Assembly: GCA_024643755.1 (NCBI GenBank) | Contig: JAHEMG010000010.1 | Location: 1 to 38,730 of the forward strand | Direction: 5' to 3' | Source of the DNA: Flavobacteriales bacterium | GTDB taxonomy: Bacteria; Bacteroidota; Bacteroidia; NS11-12g; UBA955 | DNA: 38,730 nucleotides | Shown here: piece by piece, positions 1 to 8,500 of the stretch | Numbering within the stretch: position 1 is the stretch's first letter | Layout of the letters: each line of letters begins with the position of its first letter | Position numbers and translations under genes: made by a program | Notes under the pieces: generated by a model | What the model was told of the DNA's origin: nothing | Seen by the model: only the letters and a program-made list of their open reading frames with translations | Database searches by the model: none

Positions 1-965
1 GTGCGATTATTTGCATCCAAAATGGTGATATCAAACTGCAAAGGTTTGGGCATTTCAACAAAAAACAAATCGTTGGTACCATCCCCGTTGGGTGTGAACA
101 CATCCGGCACAAAAACTTCCGTTACTTCATCGGCTGGCAGCACCAAGATGGATAATCGCTGGCTATCGGCACAGGTCAATCCAGTTTTTGCATCCACCGC
201 AACATTGACCATTTTCACGGTAAAAGTCTTCTTCTGAGCAACAAAATAGGTATGTGATACGCTATTGGCCGTATAGTCTTTTAAACCATGTAAACTCGAT
301 TTTTCACCATCGCCCCAATGAATGCGCATATCGCCAAACCGACCATTCAACGCCAAACTCACTACACCGCCCACATTTTCAGCAATCACCGGCTGCCATC
401 CGCCCAAAACATCCTTACATGGCTTTGTCTGCTCAACAGATGCCATCACTTTGCTCGATTTTTGTCCGCCCGAAACCTCGTCAACCTTCACTGGTGTAAC
501 AGCGTCTGAATTAACCACTGAGGGACGTAAAACAGGCAATTCTCCATCCGCCACGCCGCTTGCTTGCTGATGTGACAGTGATTGATTGAATCTTTGATTA
601 TCCTTCTGATCAATGCCCCCAGCCGTGGTCTCAACTTGAATATCCGAAGAGCCCACTTTGTCTGCTTCAGCCGTTTTCTTTTCTGTAATATCAGCCACAG
701 CGGGACTGTTTTTTGACATTGGTCTATCGCCACTCACAACAAAATAAGCAGTAACGCTCACCAAAGCCGCTACACCCACCCAAACCAAGGGCAACTTCAC
801 CAAAGTGCTCCATCCAGACGCAACGGAAGCATTTGTACCGCCCGCTGTAACGCCTTGATTCAGCTGCTCAACACATTGTTCGAACAAGCCATCGGGAGGC
901 GATAATTTGGCATCCCCCAATCCTTGCTTAAACAGCGCGTCAATATGCTTTAATTCCTCACCCAT
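1..965 (-). CDS. Putative anti-sigma factor with PKD-like and T9SS type B (CHU_C) domains, 3' end missing
   Basis: The frame is open for 321 codons from an ATG at 965 to the left edge, so the C-terminus lies outside the window. Its start overlaps the sigma-factor stop by one base (TAATG), which implies translational coupling. Residues 1-50 are soluble and carry an IDALFKQGL...SPPDGLFEQ segment resembling the N-terminus of Bacteroidota anti-sigma-like proteins. Residues 57-77 form one hydrophobic membrane segment. A low-complexity linker (about 80-180) follows, then a PKD-like stretch with IHWGDG and SHTYF (about 208-252). From residue 284, FVPDVFTPNGDGTNDLFF is the classic opening of the gliding-motility-associated C-terminal domain. 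There is no N-terminal signal peptide, so the protein should sit in the inner membrane with these domains in the periplasm. The anti-sigma role is inferred from position and topology. Confidence 0.7.
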   Translation of the reverse strand, partial: MGEELKHIDALFKQGLGDAKLSPPDGLFEQCVEQLNQGVTAGGTNASVASGWSTLVKLPLVWVGVAALVSVTAYFVVSGDRPMSKNSPAVADITEKKTAEADKVGSSDIQVETTAGGIDQKDNQRFNQSLSHQQASGVADGELPVLRPSVVNSDAVTPVKVDEVSGGQKSSKVMASVEQTKPCKDVLGGWQPVIAENVGGVVSLALNGRFGDMRIHWGDGEKSSLHGLKDYTANSVSHTYFVAQKKTFTVKMVNVAVDAKTGLTCADSQRLSILVLPADEVTEVFVPDVFTPNGDGTNDLFFVEMPKPLQFDITILDANNR

Positions 966-1501
966 TAATTTCTTTCTAATTTGGCCTGCAACCATTTGCG
1001 GGCTTTGAACAACTGCGACTTACTGGTATTTTCGGAGATACCCAGTACTTCACCAATTTCGGCGTGGGTAAATCCTTCTATCGCATACATATTGAAAACC
1101 GTGCGATACCCATCGGGCAAAGCAGCAACCAATTTGAGCAGATCTTTTGTTTCCAAGGGCTGCGCTGCATTCACATCGGCTGTTAGGTTGTAGGCCTCAT
1201 CCAAGCTTCCCGCGTATTTTGCCTTGTTCTTTTTGATTTGATCCAAACATGTATTCACGGCGATGCGCTTCACCCACCCTTCCAAGGAACCTTGAAAGCG
1301 GAATTCTGCGGATTTTTGGAAAAATTTCACCATGGTTTCTTGTAACATGTCTTTGGCTTCATCTGTTGCTCCCATGTATCGGACACAAATGGCGTAAATC
1401 ACCGGAGAAAAATGCTGATACAACGCTTGTTGCGACTGACGGTTTCCCGCAGAACATTCGCGCAACAGTTGATGTAGTTTTGGCTCCGATAAATTTGTCA
1501 T
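965..1501 (-). CDS. ECF-type RNA polymerase sigma factor
   Basis: This 178-residue sigma-70 family protein has an extracytoplasmic-function layout. Region 2 spans about residues 20-85 (LYQHFSPVIYAICVRYMG...DMLQETMVKFF...WVKRIAVNTCLDQIKK). Region 4 lies near the C-terminus (LPDGYRTVFNMYAIEGFTHAEIGEVLGISENTSKS...ARKWLQ), with a recognisable helix-turn-helix. There is no region 3. The frame is open 17 codons further upstream, but the ATG at 1501 gives MTNLSEPKL, the usual start for the family. It lies 66 bases after holB and is coupled by a one-base overlap to the next gene, a membrane protein that is the obvious candidate anti-sigma factor. The regulon cannot be read from this window. Confidence 0.93.
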   Translation of the reverse strand: MTNLSEPKLHQLLRECSAGNRQSQQALYQHFSPVIYAICVRYMGATDEAKDMLQETMVKFFQKSAEFRFQGSLEGWVKRIAVNTCLDQIKKNKAKYAGSLDEAYNLTADVNAAQPLETKDLLKLVAALPDGYRTVFNMYAIEGFTHAEIGEVLGISENTSKSQLFKARKWLQAKLERN

Positions 1502-1535
1502 TCTGTATCCACATGACCCAGATTTGTACCCAAGA

Positions 1536-1549
1536 TGGCATTCTTGCCA
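1536..1549. promoter_or_regulatory. Small palindrome upstream of the sigma factor
   Basis: TGGCA-ttct-TGCCA is a perfect 5-bp inverted repeat in the 66-base gap between holB and the sigma factor, about 35 bases before the sigma start. It could be an operator or a weak RNA hairpin. It is short enough to arise by chance, and I see no convincing -7 element beside it. Confidence 0.2.
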
Positions 1550-1567
1550 CAATGGTTGTCTACGGTC

Positions 1568-2686
1568 TTAATTTTTTTTCGAAATCGCCTGAATCAACCC
1601 GTAGGTTGCATCCATCAACAACACTTTCGCATTGCCATTGCGCTCTATGCCGTACATAGTCTTCTCCAACACCGACACCATATTTCCAATAACCCCTTCG
1701 CCCAGTTGCAAGGTGTTGAATTTATTTACGAAGTCCAACTCGGGGCCTTCCCACAGTCCTTCAGAACCCGTGTAAGGCAAAACTGCGCAAGACCTCAAAA
1801 CCTGAATGCCATACAACAAGAAAGATTTCACACCTTCCCTACCCAGCGAGGCGGTATCGTCGCTCCACTGAAATGCTTCGCCCATTTTTCTGCGAAAGCA
1901 AATGGTCATCCAAGTGCGCCAAGCATCCAAATGCGGATTTCCAGCTTCCTTGCCCAAATCTCTCGCCAGGCGATAATTCCCCTGGGCTACTTTGGCCAAT
2001 CGCTGAGCATCTTCCAAAGATATCCCGTCTCGATCTACCAGCGCTTGTGTGAGCGATGCATCATCAATTGGCGCAACACGCACCAGTTGGGTTCTCGATA
2101 GAATGGTACCAAGGATTGCATCCAAATCACTACCCACCAGCAAAAACAAGGTTTTCTCTGGCGGCTCCTCCAAACTCTTCAATATGATATTCCCTTCCTG
2201 TCCCAAAAACTCGGGCAACCAAATGATACAGACCTTCATTTTCCCCTCAAACGACTTCAGGGAGATGTTCTTGAGGATGTTCCGCAGTTCTTTGGTGGGA
2301 ATATTCCCTTGTTTATTTTCTGCATTCAGTTGCTGCATCCAATCCTCATAATTTAAATAAGGGTCTTCTTGTAGCGCAGTGCGCCATTGCGGATAAACGT
2401 CTGAGCACATCTCCATTTCTCCCTTTTTATTGGGAAAAGGAAAAGTAAAATGGACATCGGGATGTATCAGGGACGATACTTTTTTACAACTACTGCATTC
2501 GCCACAACTATCCACCTCCGTGCGATTATCACATAGCAAATACTGGACATAAGCCATGGCTAACGCCAAATTACCACTTCCCTCTGCACCCAAGATCAAT
2601 TGCGCGTGCGGAACCCTGCCAATTTGAGCACCGTGCAGCATTCTCTGCTTGATAATATCCTGTCCGATAACCTCTGCAAACCTCAT
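1568..2686 (-). CDS. holB: DNA polymerase III subunit delta'
   Basis: This 372-residue clamp-loader ATPase-like subunit belongs to the DnaX/HolB AAA+ family. Residues 1-30 match the family start (FAEVIGQDIIKQRM...GRVPHAQLILG). The P-loop position reads GAEGSGN (33-39), with Asn where a catalytic Lys would be, as expected for a delta' subunit that does not hydrolyse ATP. Cysteines at 52, 61, 64 and 67 form the zinc module. HPDVHFTFPFPNKK follows, a stretch I associate with Bacteroidota homologues. LKSLEEPPEKTLFLL and the sensor motif ILSRTQLVRV come next. The ATG overlaps the lgt stop by four bases (ATGA), so the two genes are translationally coupled. Confidence 0.9.
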   Translation of the reverse strand: MRFAEVIGQDIIKQRMLHGAQIGRVPHAQLILGAEGSGNLALAMAYVQYLLCDNRTEVDSCGECSSCKKVSSLIHPDVHFTFPFPNKKGEMEMCSDVYPQWRTALQEDPYLNYEDWMQQLNAENKQGNIPTKELRNILKNISLKSFEGKMKVCIIWLPEFLGQEGNIILKSLEEPPEKTLFLLVGSDLDAILGTILSRTQLVRVAPIDDASLTQALVDRDGISLEDAQRLAKVAQGNYRLARDLGKEAGNPHLDAWRTWMTICFRRKMGEAFQWSDDTASLGREGVKSFLLYGIQVLRSCAVLPYTGSEGLWEGPELDFVNKFNTLQLGEGVIGNMVSVLEKTMYGIERNGNAKVLLMDATYGLIQAISKKN

Positions 2687-3468
2687 AGCGCGTCTTTTAA
2701 TCCCCTCTTTTTCAGATAGACGTACAACAACAGAGAGCCTACAACCACCAAAATGGCGATGAATTGGCTGTGCGATAATAATCCATCAAACAAAAATCCA
2801 CGTTCCCCATCGCCCCGATAGGCTTCGGTTACATACCTACCCACTCCGTAGACCAAGGCATATACCAAGAACACCTGTCCCGAGAATTGTTTCCCACGAT
2901 GGAGTACCCAATACATGATGGCGATGCTCAGTAGGATAATCCCAGAATCCCAAAGCTGAACTGGATATAGCGCCTCGCCTAACGGCTCGGCATGCGACTT
3001 TGGATCACGAAAAACAATCCCCCATTCACCCGGTTTACAAACCAATCCGTGACAACACCCGGCCATCAAACACCCAATCTTCCCTATGGCATGAACCCAA
3101 GCACCCGCTACACCTACATCATCCATCCGATCCCAAAAGTCCCATCCCTTCTTCTTAAACCACCAATACAACAACGGTAACGTAAGCAAGAATGAACCAT
3201 AAAAGACGAATCCATCGCCCAAGTGCGTGAGAAAATGAGATAGGTTATTCCAATAACCCACCGGATCTTCCAAAAAGAAAAACAACTTGCCACCCACAAA
3301 AACACCTACCCCACACCACAAAATCAATTCACTGATCGAATCCACATCCATACCAAGTCGCACCCGGTTAAAATACAGGTGCAAAAACGCCGCAATCATC
3401 CCCAACAGAATAAAGAATCCGTAGCTATAAAGGGTAATCCCGCCGATATGAAACAACTCGGGCCTCAT
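2683..3468 (-). CDS. lgt: Prolipoprotein diacylglyceryl transferase (or close family member)
   Basis: This 261-residue polytopic inner-membrane protein matches the Lgt family in length and order of motifs. It has an N-terminal HIGGITLYSYGFFILLG, GGKLFFFLEDP (59-69), FVFYGSF (about 87-93), HAIGKIGCLMAGCCHG (126-141) and LYPVQLWDS, followed by a C-terminal membrane segment and a basic tail. Lgt transfers diacylglyceryl from phosphatidylglycerol to the lipobox cysteine of prelipoproteins. Two positions differ from the E. coli form: the Arg of the GRxG motif is Lys130, and the usual E of the QLYE motif is D. The GCCHG form itself is, to my knowledge, common in Bacteroidota. The gene has its own predicted promoter only six bases before the ATG and overlaps holB. 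Confidence 0.85.
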   Translation of the reverse strand: MRPELFHIGGITLYSYGFFILLGMIAAFLHLYFNRVRLGMDVDSISELILWCGVGVFVGGKLFFFLEDPVGYWNNLSHFLTHLGDGFVFYGSFLLTLPLLYWWFKKKGWDFWDRMDDVGVAGAWVHAIGKIGCLMAGCCHGLVCKPGEWGIVFRDPKSHAEPLGEALYPVQLWDSGIILLSIAIMYWVLHRGKQFSGQVFLVYALVYGVGRYVTEAYRGDGERGFLFDGLLSHSQFIAILVVVGSLLLYVYLKKRGLKDAL

Positions 3469-3474
3469 GGATTA

Positions 3475-3504
3475 CAAACCTAATCACAAATGCGACTGAA
3501 TCAA
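3475..3504 (-). promoter_or_regulatory. Predicted promoter of lgt-holB (-33 TTG, -7 TAGGTTTG)
   Basis: On the minus strand TTG (3504-3502) is followed by 19 bases and then TAGGTTTG (3482-3475), an exact match to the Bacteroidota -7 consensus TAnnTTTG. Only six bases separate it from the lgt ATG, so transcription should begin at or next to the start codon. The -7 element overlaps the last bases of the HIT gene. Confidence 0.55.
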
Positions 3505-3876
3505 TGCCAACATCGACATCAATTCTTCCGAACTCGGGTGTAATTTCTCCTTAGTAAAATTGATATCGCCCACCGTTTGCATCGGCACCAAATGAATGTG
3601 CGCGTGAGGCACCTCCAAGCCAATGACCGCAGTTCCAATGCGCTTACATGGCACCGCCTTCCTTACGGCATGTGAAACACGTTGCGCAAACTGCCAAAGA
3701 GCACCCAATGCCTCAGGCTCCAAATCAAAAATGTAATCAACCTCCTGCTTAGGTATCACCAATACATGGCCATGCACCAGTGGCATAATATCCAAAAATG
3801 CCAAATGATGCTCATCTTCACAAACCTTATAACAGGGAATTTCTCCCGCAACGATTTTTGAAAAGATAGAGGCCAT
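3484..3876 (-). CDS. HIT family nucleotide-binding hydrolase
   Basis: This 130-residue histidine-triad protein carries HAHIHLVP at residues 91-98, the HxHxHxx signature that binds the alpha-phosphate of nucleotide conjugates. The N-terminus (SIFSKIVAGEIPCYKV) and the central HGHVLVIPKQEVDYIFDL are typical of HinT/Hit-type phosphoramidases acting on adenosine-linked substrates. It starts six bases after the greA stop and is probably translated from the same message. The physiological substrate cannot be read from the sequence. Confidence 0.93.
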   Translation of the reverse strand: MASIFSKIVAGEIPCYKVCEDEHHLAFLDIMPLVHGHVLVIPKQEVDYIFDLEPEALGALWQFAQRVSHAVRKAVPCKRIGTAVIGLEVPHAHIHLVPMQTVGDINFTKEKLHPSSEELMSMLALIQSHL

Positions 3877-3882
3877 CGTCGG

Positions 3883-4356
3883 TTAAATGGTAATCTCCAG
3901 AATTTCCAACTTCACAATACCCGCAGGCACAGTAATGCTCACTACATCACCTACGGCCTTGCCCATCAATCCCTGTGCGATAGCGCTCTTGATCGATATT
4001 TTATTCTCTTTCAAATTGGCTTCACTCTCGGCGACCAAACGATACACTGCCTCCTTGCCTACATTGTGGTTAATCACCCGCACGTTGCACATAATGCTCA
4101 CCTTGCTGGTATCCAGCATAGAACTATCCAATACGCGTGCATTGGCAATCATGTGTTCCAATTGATTGATTTTCGACTCCAAAATACCCTGAGCCTCCTT
4201 GGCCGCGTCATATTCCGCATTTTCACTCAAATCACCCTTATCACGGGCCTCCGCGATTGCTTGGGTGATGCGAGGACGTTCCTCATGCTTCATGACGTAC
4301 AGCTCCTGCTTCATTCTTTCCAGTCCTTCTTTCGATAAATATTGAATATCGCTCAT
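3883..4356 (-). CDS. greA: Transcription elongation factor GreA
   Basis: This 157-residue protein has normal family length. The N-terminal coiled coil (residues 1-75) carries the acidic tip motif DKGDLSENAEYDAAKEAQ, whose Asp and Glu coordinate the Mg2+ used to cleave backtracked RNA in the polymerase secondary channel. The C-terminal FKBP-like domain follows, ending in GKAVGDVVSITVPAGIVKLEILEI. The start MSDIQYLSKEGLERMK is standard. A hairpin followed by a T run lies between the preceding barrel gene and this start, and a perfect -7 element sits just ahead of the hairpin. A separate promoter with a possible attenuator is therefore plausible. The HIT gene follows after six bases. Confidence 0.96.
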   Translation of the reverse strand: MSDIQYLSKEGLERMKQELYVMKHEERPRITQAIAEARDKGDLSENAEYDAAKEAQGILESKINQLEHMIANARVLDSSMLDTSKVSIMCNVRVINHNVGKEAVYRLVAESEANLKENKISIKSAIAQGLMGKAVGDVVSITVPAGIVKLEILEITI

Positions 4357-4376
4357 GGTTGTTGATGTGTTTTAAG

Positions 4377-4411
4377 AAAAAATGTGCACCAGCGATTTAC
4401 ACTGATGCACA
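4377..4411 (-). terminator. Hairpin with T run between the PorV-like gene and greA
   Basis: In minus-strand RNA the arms UGUGCAUCAG (4411-4402) and CUGGUGCACA (4392-4383) pair over 10 bp with one G-U, closing a 9-base loop. Six Us (4382-4377) follow immediately. This is a good intrinsic terminator for the receptor/PorV-like operon. It also lies inside the predicted greA leader, so it could act as an attenuator. Confidence 0.7.
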
Positions 4412-4416
4412 TAGTA

Positions 4417-4424
4417 CAAATATA
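4417..4424 (-). promoter_or_regulatory. Predicted -7 element upstream of greA
   Basis: TATATTTG is a perfect TAnnTTTG match about 60 bases before the greA start. It lies just upstream of the terminator-like hairpin, so a transcript from here would begin with that hairpin. I see no clear -33 TTG at the usual spacing, so confidence is moderate. Confidence 0.4.
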
Positions 4425-4437
4425 TTAAAAGTTTCTA

Positions 4438-5541
4438 TTATTCGGCTGTACCCAATCCAATGCGCACGCCAAACGAATGTACGCCACTAAATGGATTCGT
4501 TGCCCTGTAAGAGTAATCCAAACTCACGGTATTTCCATCCTCTCCCATCTTCCAATCATAGCTCAATCCAGCCATAGGACCGGTAAATGCTGATGGACGG
4601 GTATCCTCGTTAAAGATGCCCTCTTGGTAGGCAAATCCACCGCGGATCGACAAGAAATCTTTGTAGCTATACTCAGCAGCCAAAGTCAACTGATTCGCAC
4701 TGAAAGCGAAGTTGGTAAAGCCAAATCCCAATGTGAGTTTGTTGTCGTACTGATTCGGGTCAGCATCCAATTTTACATCATATGAAGCCGCGATGTTCAA
4801 CAAAGCGGGCAACTTGATATTGTCAACCTTTACCTGCATTGTCTTACTGAAAGTACCGTTATCCAAGATGGCCTTATAGCTCAAACCATCACCTGAATGT
4901 TGCATATCAGGACCGATGTTCTTCATGCTAATACCAAAGCGGAAATCGTCTTTCTTAATGCTTCCGCGAACAGGGCGCAATGTTGTTACATACTGCACAC
5001 CTGCATCCAAAGCAATACCCGAAGCTTGTGCGTCAGGAATACCTTCAGACACCATTTTAGCCATGATACCTGCAGAAATATTGCTACTAAAGCTCTTTGA
5101 GTAAGCCAAACCAATGTTGGTCATATTCACACGGAATGTACCAATACCACCATACGGATTTTGTTCCGTTGTGATGTCGATGGGTTTGATAGCATATTGC
5201 ATCACATGGATACCAAATGTACCGCTCTCACCCACTTTTTGGGCAAAACCCGCATTGTTGATGGCGATTCCTGAACCCATTAACCACTCGGTTCTTGAGA
5301 AACTCATTTCGGTGTTGTTCTTGATGCGATCCAAGCCTGCCACGTTCATATACATAGCCTCCGTGCCGCTCACCTTACCACCATAAGCCCAACCCATTCC
5401 GCTTGAACGCGCCCATCCGTTGATGGTCAACTGGGCAGAACCTGCCTGTCCTTGTCGCTCTGGGTTACCCGCAACTGCAGCGCCAATAGCACCCACAGTC
5501 AGCAATCCGGCCAAAAATATATTCTTTTGTCTGCGATTCAT
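4438..5541 (-). CDS. PorV/PorQ-family outer-membrane beta-barrel protein
   Basis: This 367-residue protein has a signal peptide (MNRRQKNIFLAGLLTVGAIG..., cleavage near AVAG). It then has ARSSGMGWAYGG...GTEAMYMNVAGLD, the conserved start of the FadL-like PorV/PorQ family, whose consensus pairs a GMG motif with an NPAGL-type motif. Alternating amphipathic strands run to the end (LTLGFGFTNFAFSANQLTLAAEYSYKD...GGFAYQEG...SFGVRIGLG). In T9SS, PorV shuttles cargo from the translocon to the attachment complex. Paralogues of this family are numerous, and this one lies at the end of a receptor/secreted-protein operon, 11 bases after the 1302-residue gene. I infer a dedicated partner for that protein rather than the core PorV; this is not shown by sequence alone. 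Confidence 0.8.
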   Translation of the reverse strand: MNRRQKNIFLAGLLTVGAIGAAVAGNPERQGQAGSAQLTINGWARSSGMGWAYGGKVSGTEAMYMNVAGLDRIKNNTEMSFSRTEWLMGSGIAINNAGFAQKVGESGTFGIHVMQYAIKPIDITTEQNPYGGIGTFRVNMTNIGLAYSKSFSSNISAGIMAKMVSEGIPDAQASGIALDAGVQYVTTLRPVRGSIKKDDFRFGISMKNIGPDMQHSGDGLSYKAILDNGTFSKTMQVKVDNIKLPALLNIAASYDVKLDADPNQYDNKLTLGFGFTNFAFSANQLTLAAEYSYKDFLSIRGGFAYQEGIFNEDTRPSAFTGPMAGLSYDWKMGEDGNTVSLDYSYRATNPFSGVHSFGVRIGLGTAE

Positions 5542-5552
5542 CTTCTGTTTTA

Positions 5553-8500
5553 TTAATATGTATCCAAATCAATGGCATGCATGATACCATACCAACGAAC
5601 TACTTTTTCACCCAAATCCTTCGTCTTCACGTGAATCAAGTACAATCCTGAAGCAATAGGTACATTGCTACCGTTTTTCAAATCCCACTCGTAGAAGGTA
5701 TTGTTGTCCGCCTTGTTTACACGACGAATCAAGTTACCTGCCATATCGAAAATGGTGATTGTACACTCAGGTGGCAAGTTGGTGATTTTAACACGAGAAT
5801 CGATAGGACTGTTTTCGTACTCGCTGTAACCTCTGTATGGGTTTGGAACAACATTCACCAAATCCAAGTTTTTAGTACCAATTTCATTTGACACTTTCGG
5901 AGCGATGCTTGCTGCGTCGAATGAGTACATCGGACGATTGTTGTTGATATTATTACCAGCATCAAAAGTGGTGTAGGCCTTGCGGATATTGATGTTGAAA
6001 GTAACTTCCGTTGGGGGCTCATTTTTGTTAATCATCTTGTAACCAGGGGCCATGTATGAAGGCATTACCCACATGATCTGCGACAACAAACGCGTTTTGT
6101 CCAAAGTAGCCACTTTTCCACCAGCTGCAGCAGGCAACAAAGCCGTTTTGAAGCGTTGGAAGTTTGCTTCGTCTTCACCCAAGTAACGCTCGCCTTTGAT
6201 GTTACGAGAAATACCACTCACACCCGTTCCAAAGATGTATACGAAATGCTTACCACCCATCGCAGGATAGTTACCATTGTCGTTATATACTTTGTCGGTT
6301 GGATTCCAAATCATATCCCTACCATTCTCACCACCCAAGTAGCTATCTTCAGAGAAGGCCATTGCCAAACGCTCACCTGTTTCCATATTGATGGCGTAAC
6401 CAGGGAACCATCCCAAGCCCATTGAACCTGAAATGGGGTTTCCGTTTTTATCTACAGAAGGAGCGAAACGCATGTTGAACTTCTCCATTTGTCCTTCATT
6501 CGAATTTTTCAATTCATCATCAGACATTTCCAATACAGGGCAACGTGTCCACAAGTCTTTGTTCGGTGTGATAACAATTTGCACACTCGCCAATTCACTC
6601 AAAGGACTCTGTAATCCTGATGAGTTACCCCACCAAGCGAAACCATAGGTATTTCTTCCGGCTGCGGTCAATTTCTCACGAGCAACCAAACCATAAGGCG
6701 CAATTCTACCGTTCCAGATACGTTCAAATGCTTGACCAGGGTCTGCCGCAGTTCCATCCTGGTTAAAGAAATCGTGAATCAAAGGATCAAATGTAGCACC
6801 TCTACCGTTGCTACCCGAACGGATCCAGTTCTGCCACAATGCACCCGAATTTGCTGTGTTTTGTGCGTCATTGTCGGCCACAGCGGTCAACCATTGTTTA
6901 CCATTGTTCTCCCACTTAACACTCCAACTCAACATACCATTGCTAGGATCAGCATTGGCATTTTCACCTGGGTTAAATACTTGCTCAACTTCTACACTAA
7001 AGCCCCAATCAGCCAAAGTTTCCTGGGTCTTATTATTCTTTCCTCTTCTACCTTGAACAGATTCAAACCCAACACCAATGATGGTATCGTTGAAAATGGT
7101 ATCATTCTCCAAATCAGTTGCACCCTTCTTCACCATGAACCAACCAGTATTCTTGGTGATAGAATCTTTCAAACCAGACGCCAAAGACGCCTTATTTTCA
7201 CGCAAGACGAATTCAAATTTCGCATTAGGTACCTTAATTGGGTCAACAACTTTAATCTTTACTGGACCCGCACCAGCAACATAAGTTGCTTCTTTCGCAA
7301 ATCCGTTTTTCAAGATTTCGTCAACGGTTTCTTTGGTGAACTCCAATACATTGCCACCATTACCACGACCAGCCAAACGGGTCAAAACTGGACCACTGCC
7401 ATAGTTCGACTGCAACTCAGTTCCAAATTGCTCTGGCTCTGTTTTGTGAGGAATCGCTTTGTATGTTTTGATGTTACGACGTCCAGCCAAGAATTGGTTT
7501 GGATCAACCTGCAATGAATCATCCGCCAAAATAGCATAAGACAATACCATGTAATAAACGGGCTTGAAGTCTACCAAACGCGTGTTTGAACTAGTAGCAA
7601 ACAAATCGTTCTTGATGCTCCAAGTATGTTGAACACCTTGGTCTGCACCCTCAACCTTAATCACAGGTAATAAAGCAGCCAACTTAGGATCATAAACCTT
7701 ATTGACAATCATACCACGGTTGTTCTTCATATCACACTGGAACAACAAACGCGCTCTGTCAATATTGTCCAAATCTCCCGTACTAACGGTGGCATCTTTC
7801 AACTGATACACCATGTAACCCTCGAACTTATAAGTACGCTCCTTATTATTCGCATCCTTATATTTTTCTGTGTAGTTCTCAACTTTAGGACTGTTTGTAT
7901 TCAAGAATTTCAATACCAATTCTTGCTCCAATTCCTGAATTTCGATATCAGGTGCATTAGGACCATCCAAAATTTTGAAATTATTGTTGAACAAGGTTTG
8001 TGCTTTATCACTCGCCAATTGCAACAAACGAATTGAACCTGTACCCAAACAAGGTGAACCTGCACCACCACTGGTAGTACGTGCCCACACTACACCTACA
8101 GTGATTCGCTGGATTTGACCAGGACGCAAAGTAAATGGACCTGTAGATTGCAAGAAACGACGGTCCCCAGGTTTGTTACCTGCAGATTTTTCATCCCAAC
8201 ATTCTGTAGGATAACTTGGATCTGTATTGGCTGGGAACATGAATTTGGCCGGCTTAGAACCGCCAAAACCAGTACCACCATAGGTTACATTCTGTCCACC
8301 CAACCACTTTCCTTGTAACAAATTGTAATATTCAATGGCCTCACCTGGGTTACCACGCACAGGATCTTGGTCGTTATTGTAGTACATGAAGTGACTCAAG
8401 CCCAATTGATTACCTGCTGAATCTGTAGGACCTTCAAAATAGTCCACACCCACAGTAGGGGGATTCAAACCATAACCCAATACACCTTCATCATCATCAT

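Noticed and set aside
6732-7517. 261-codon plus-strand frame inside the giant secreted protein gene
   Set aside because: The minus-strand gene is supported by signal peptide, sorting domain and operon position; the plus frame has low-complexity Thr/Ser-rich content and no motif.
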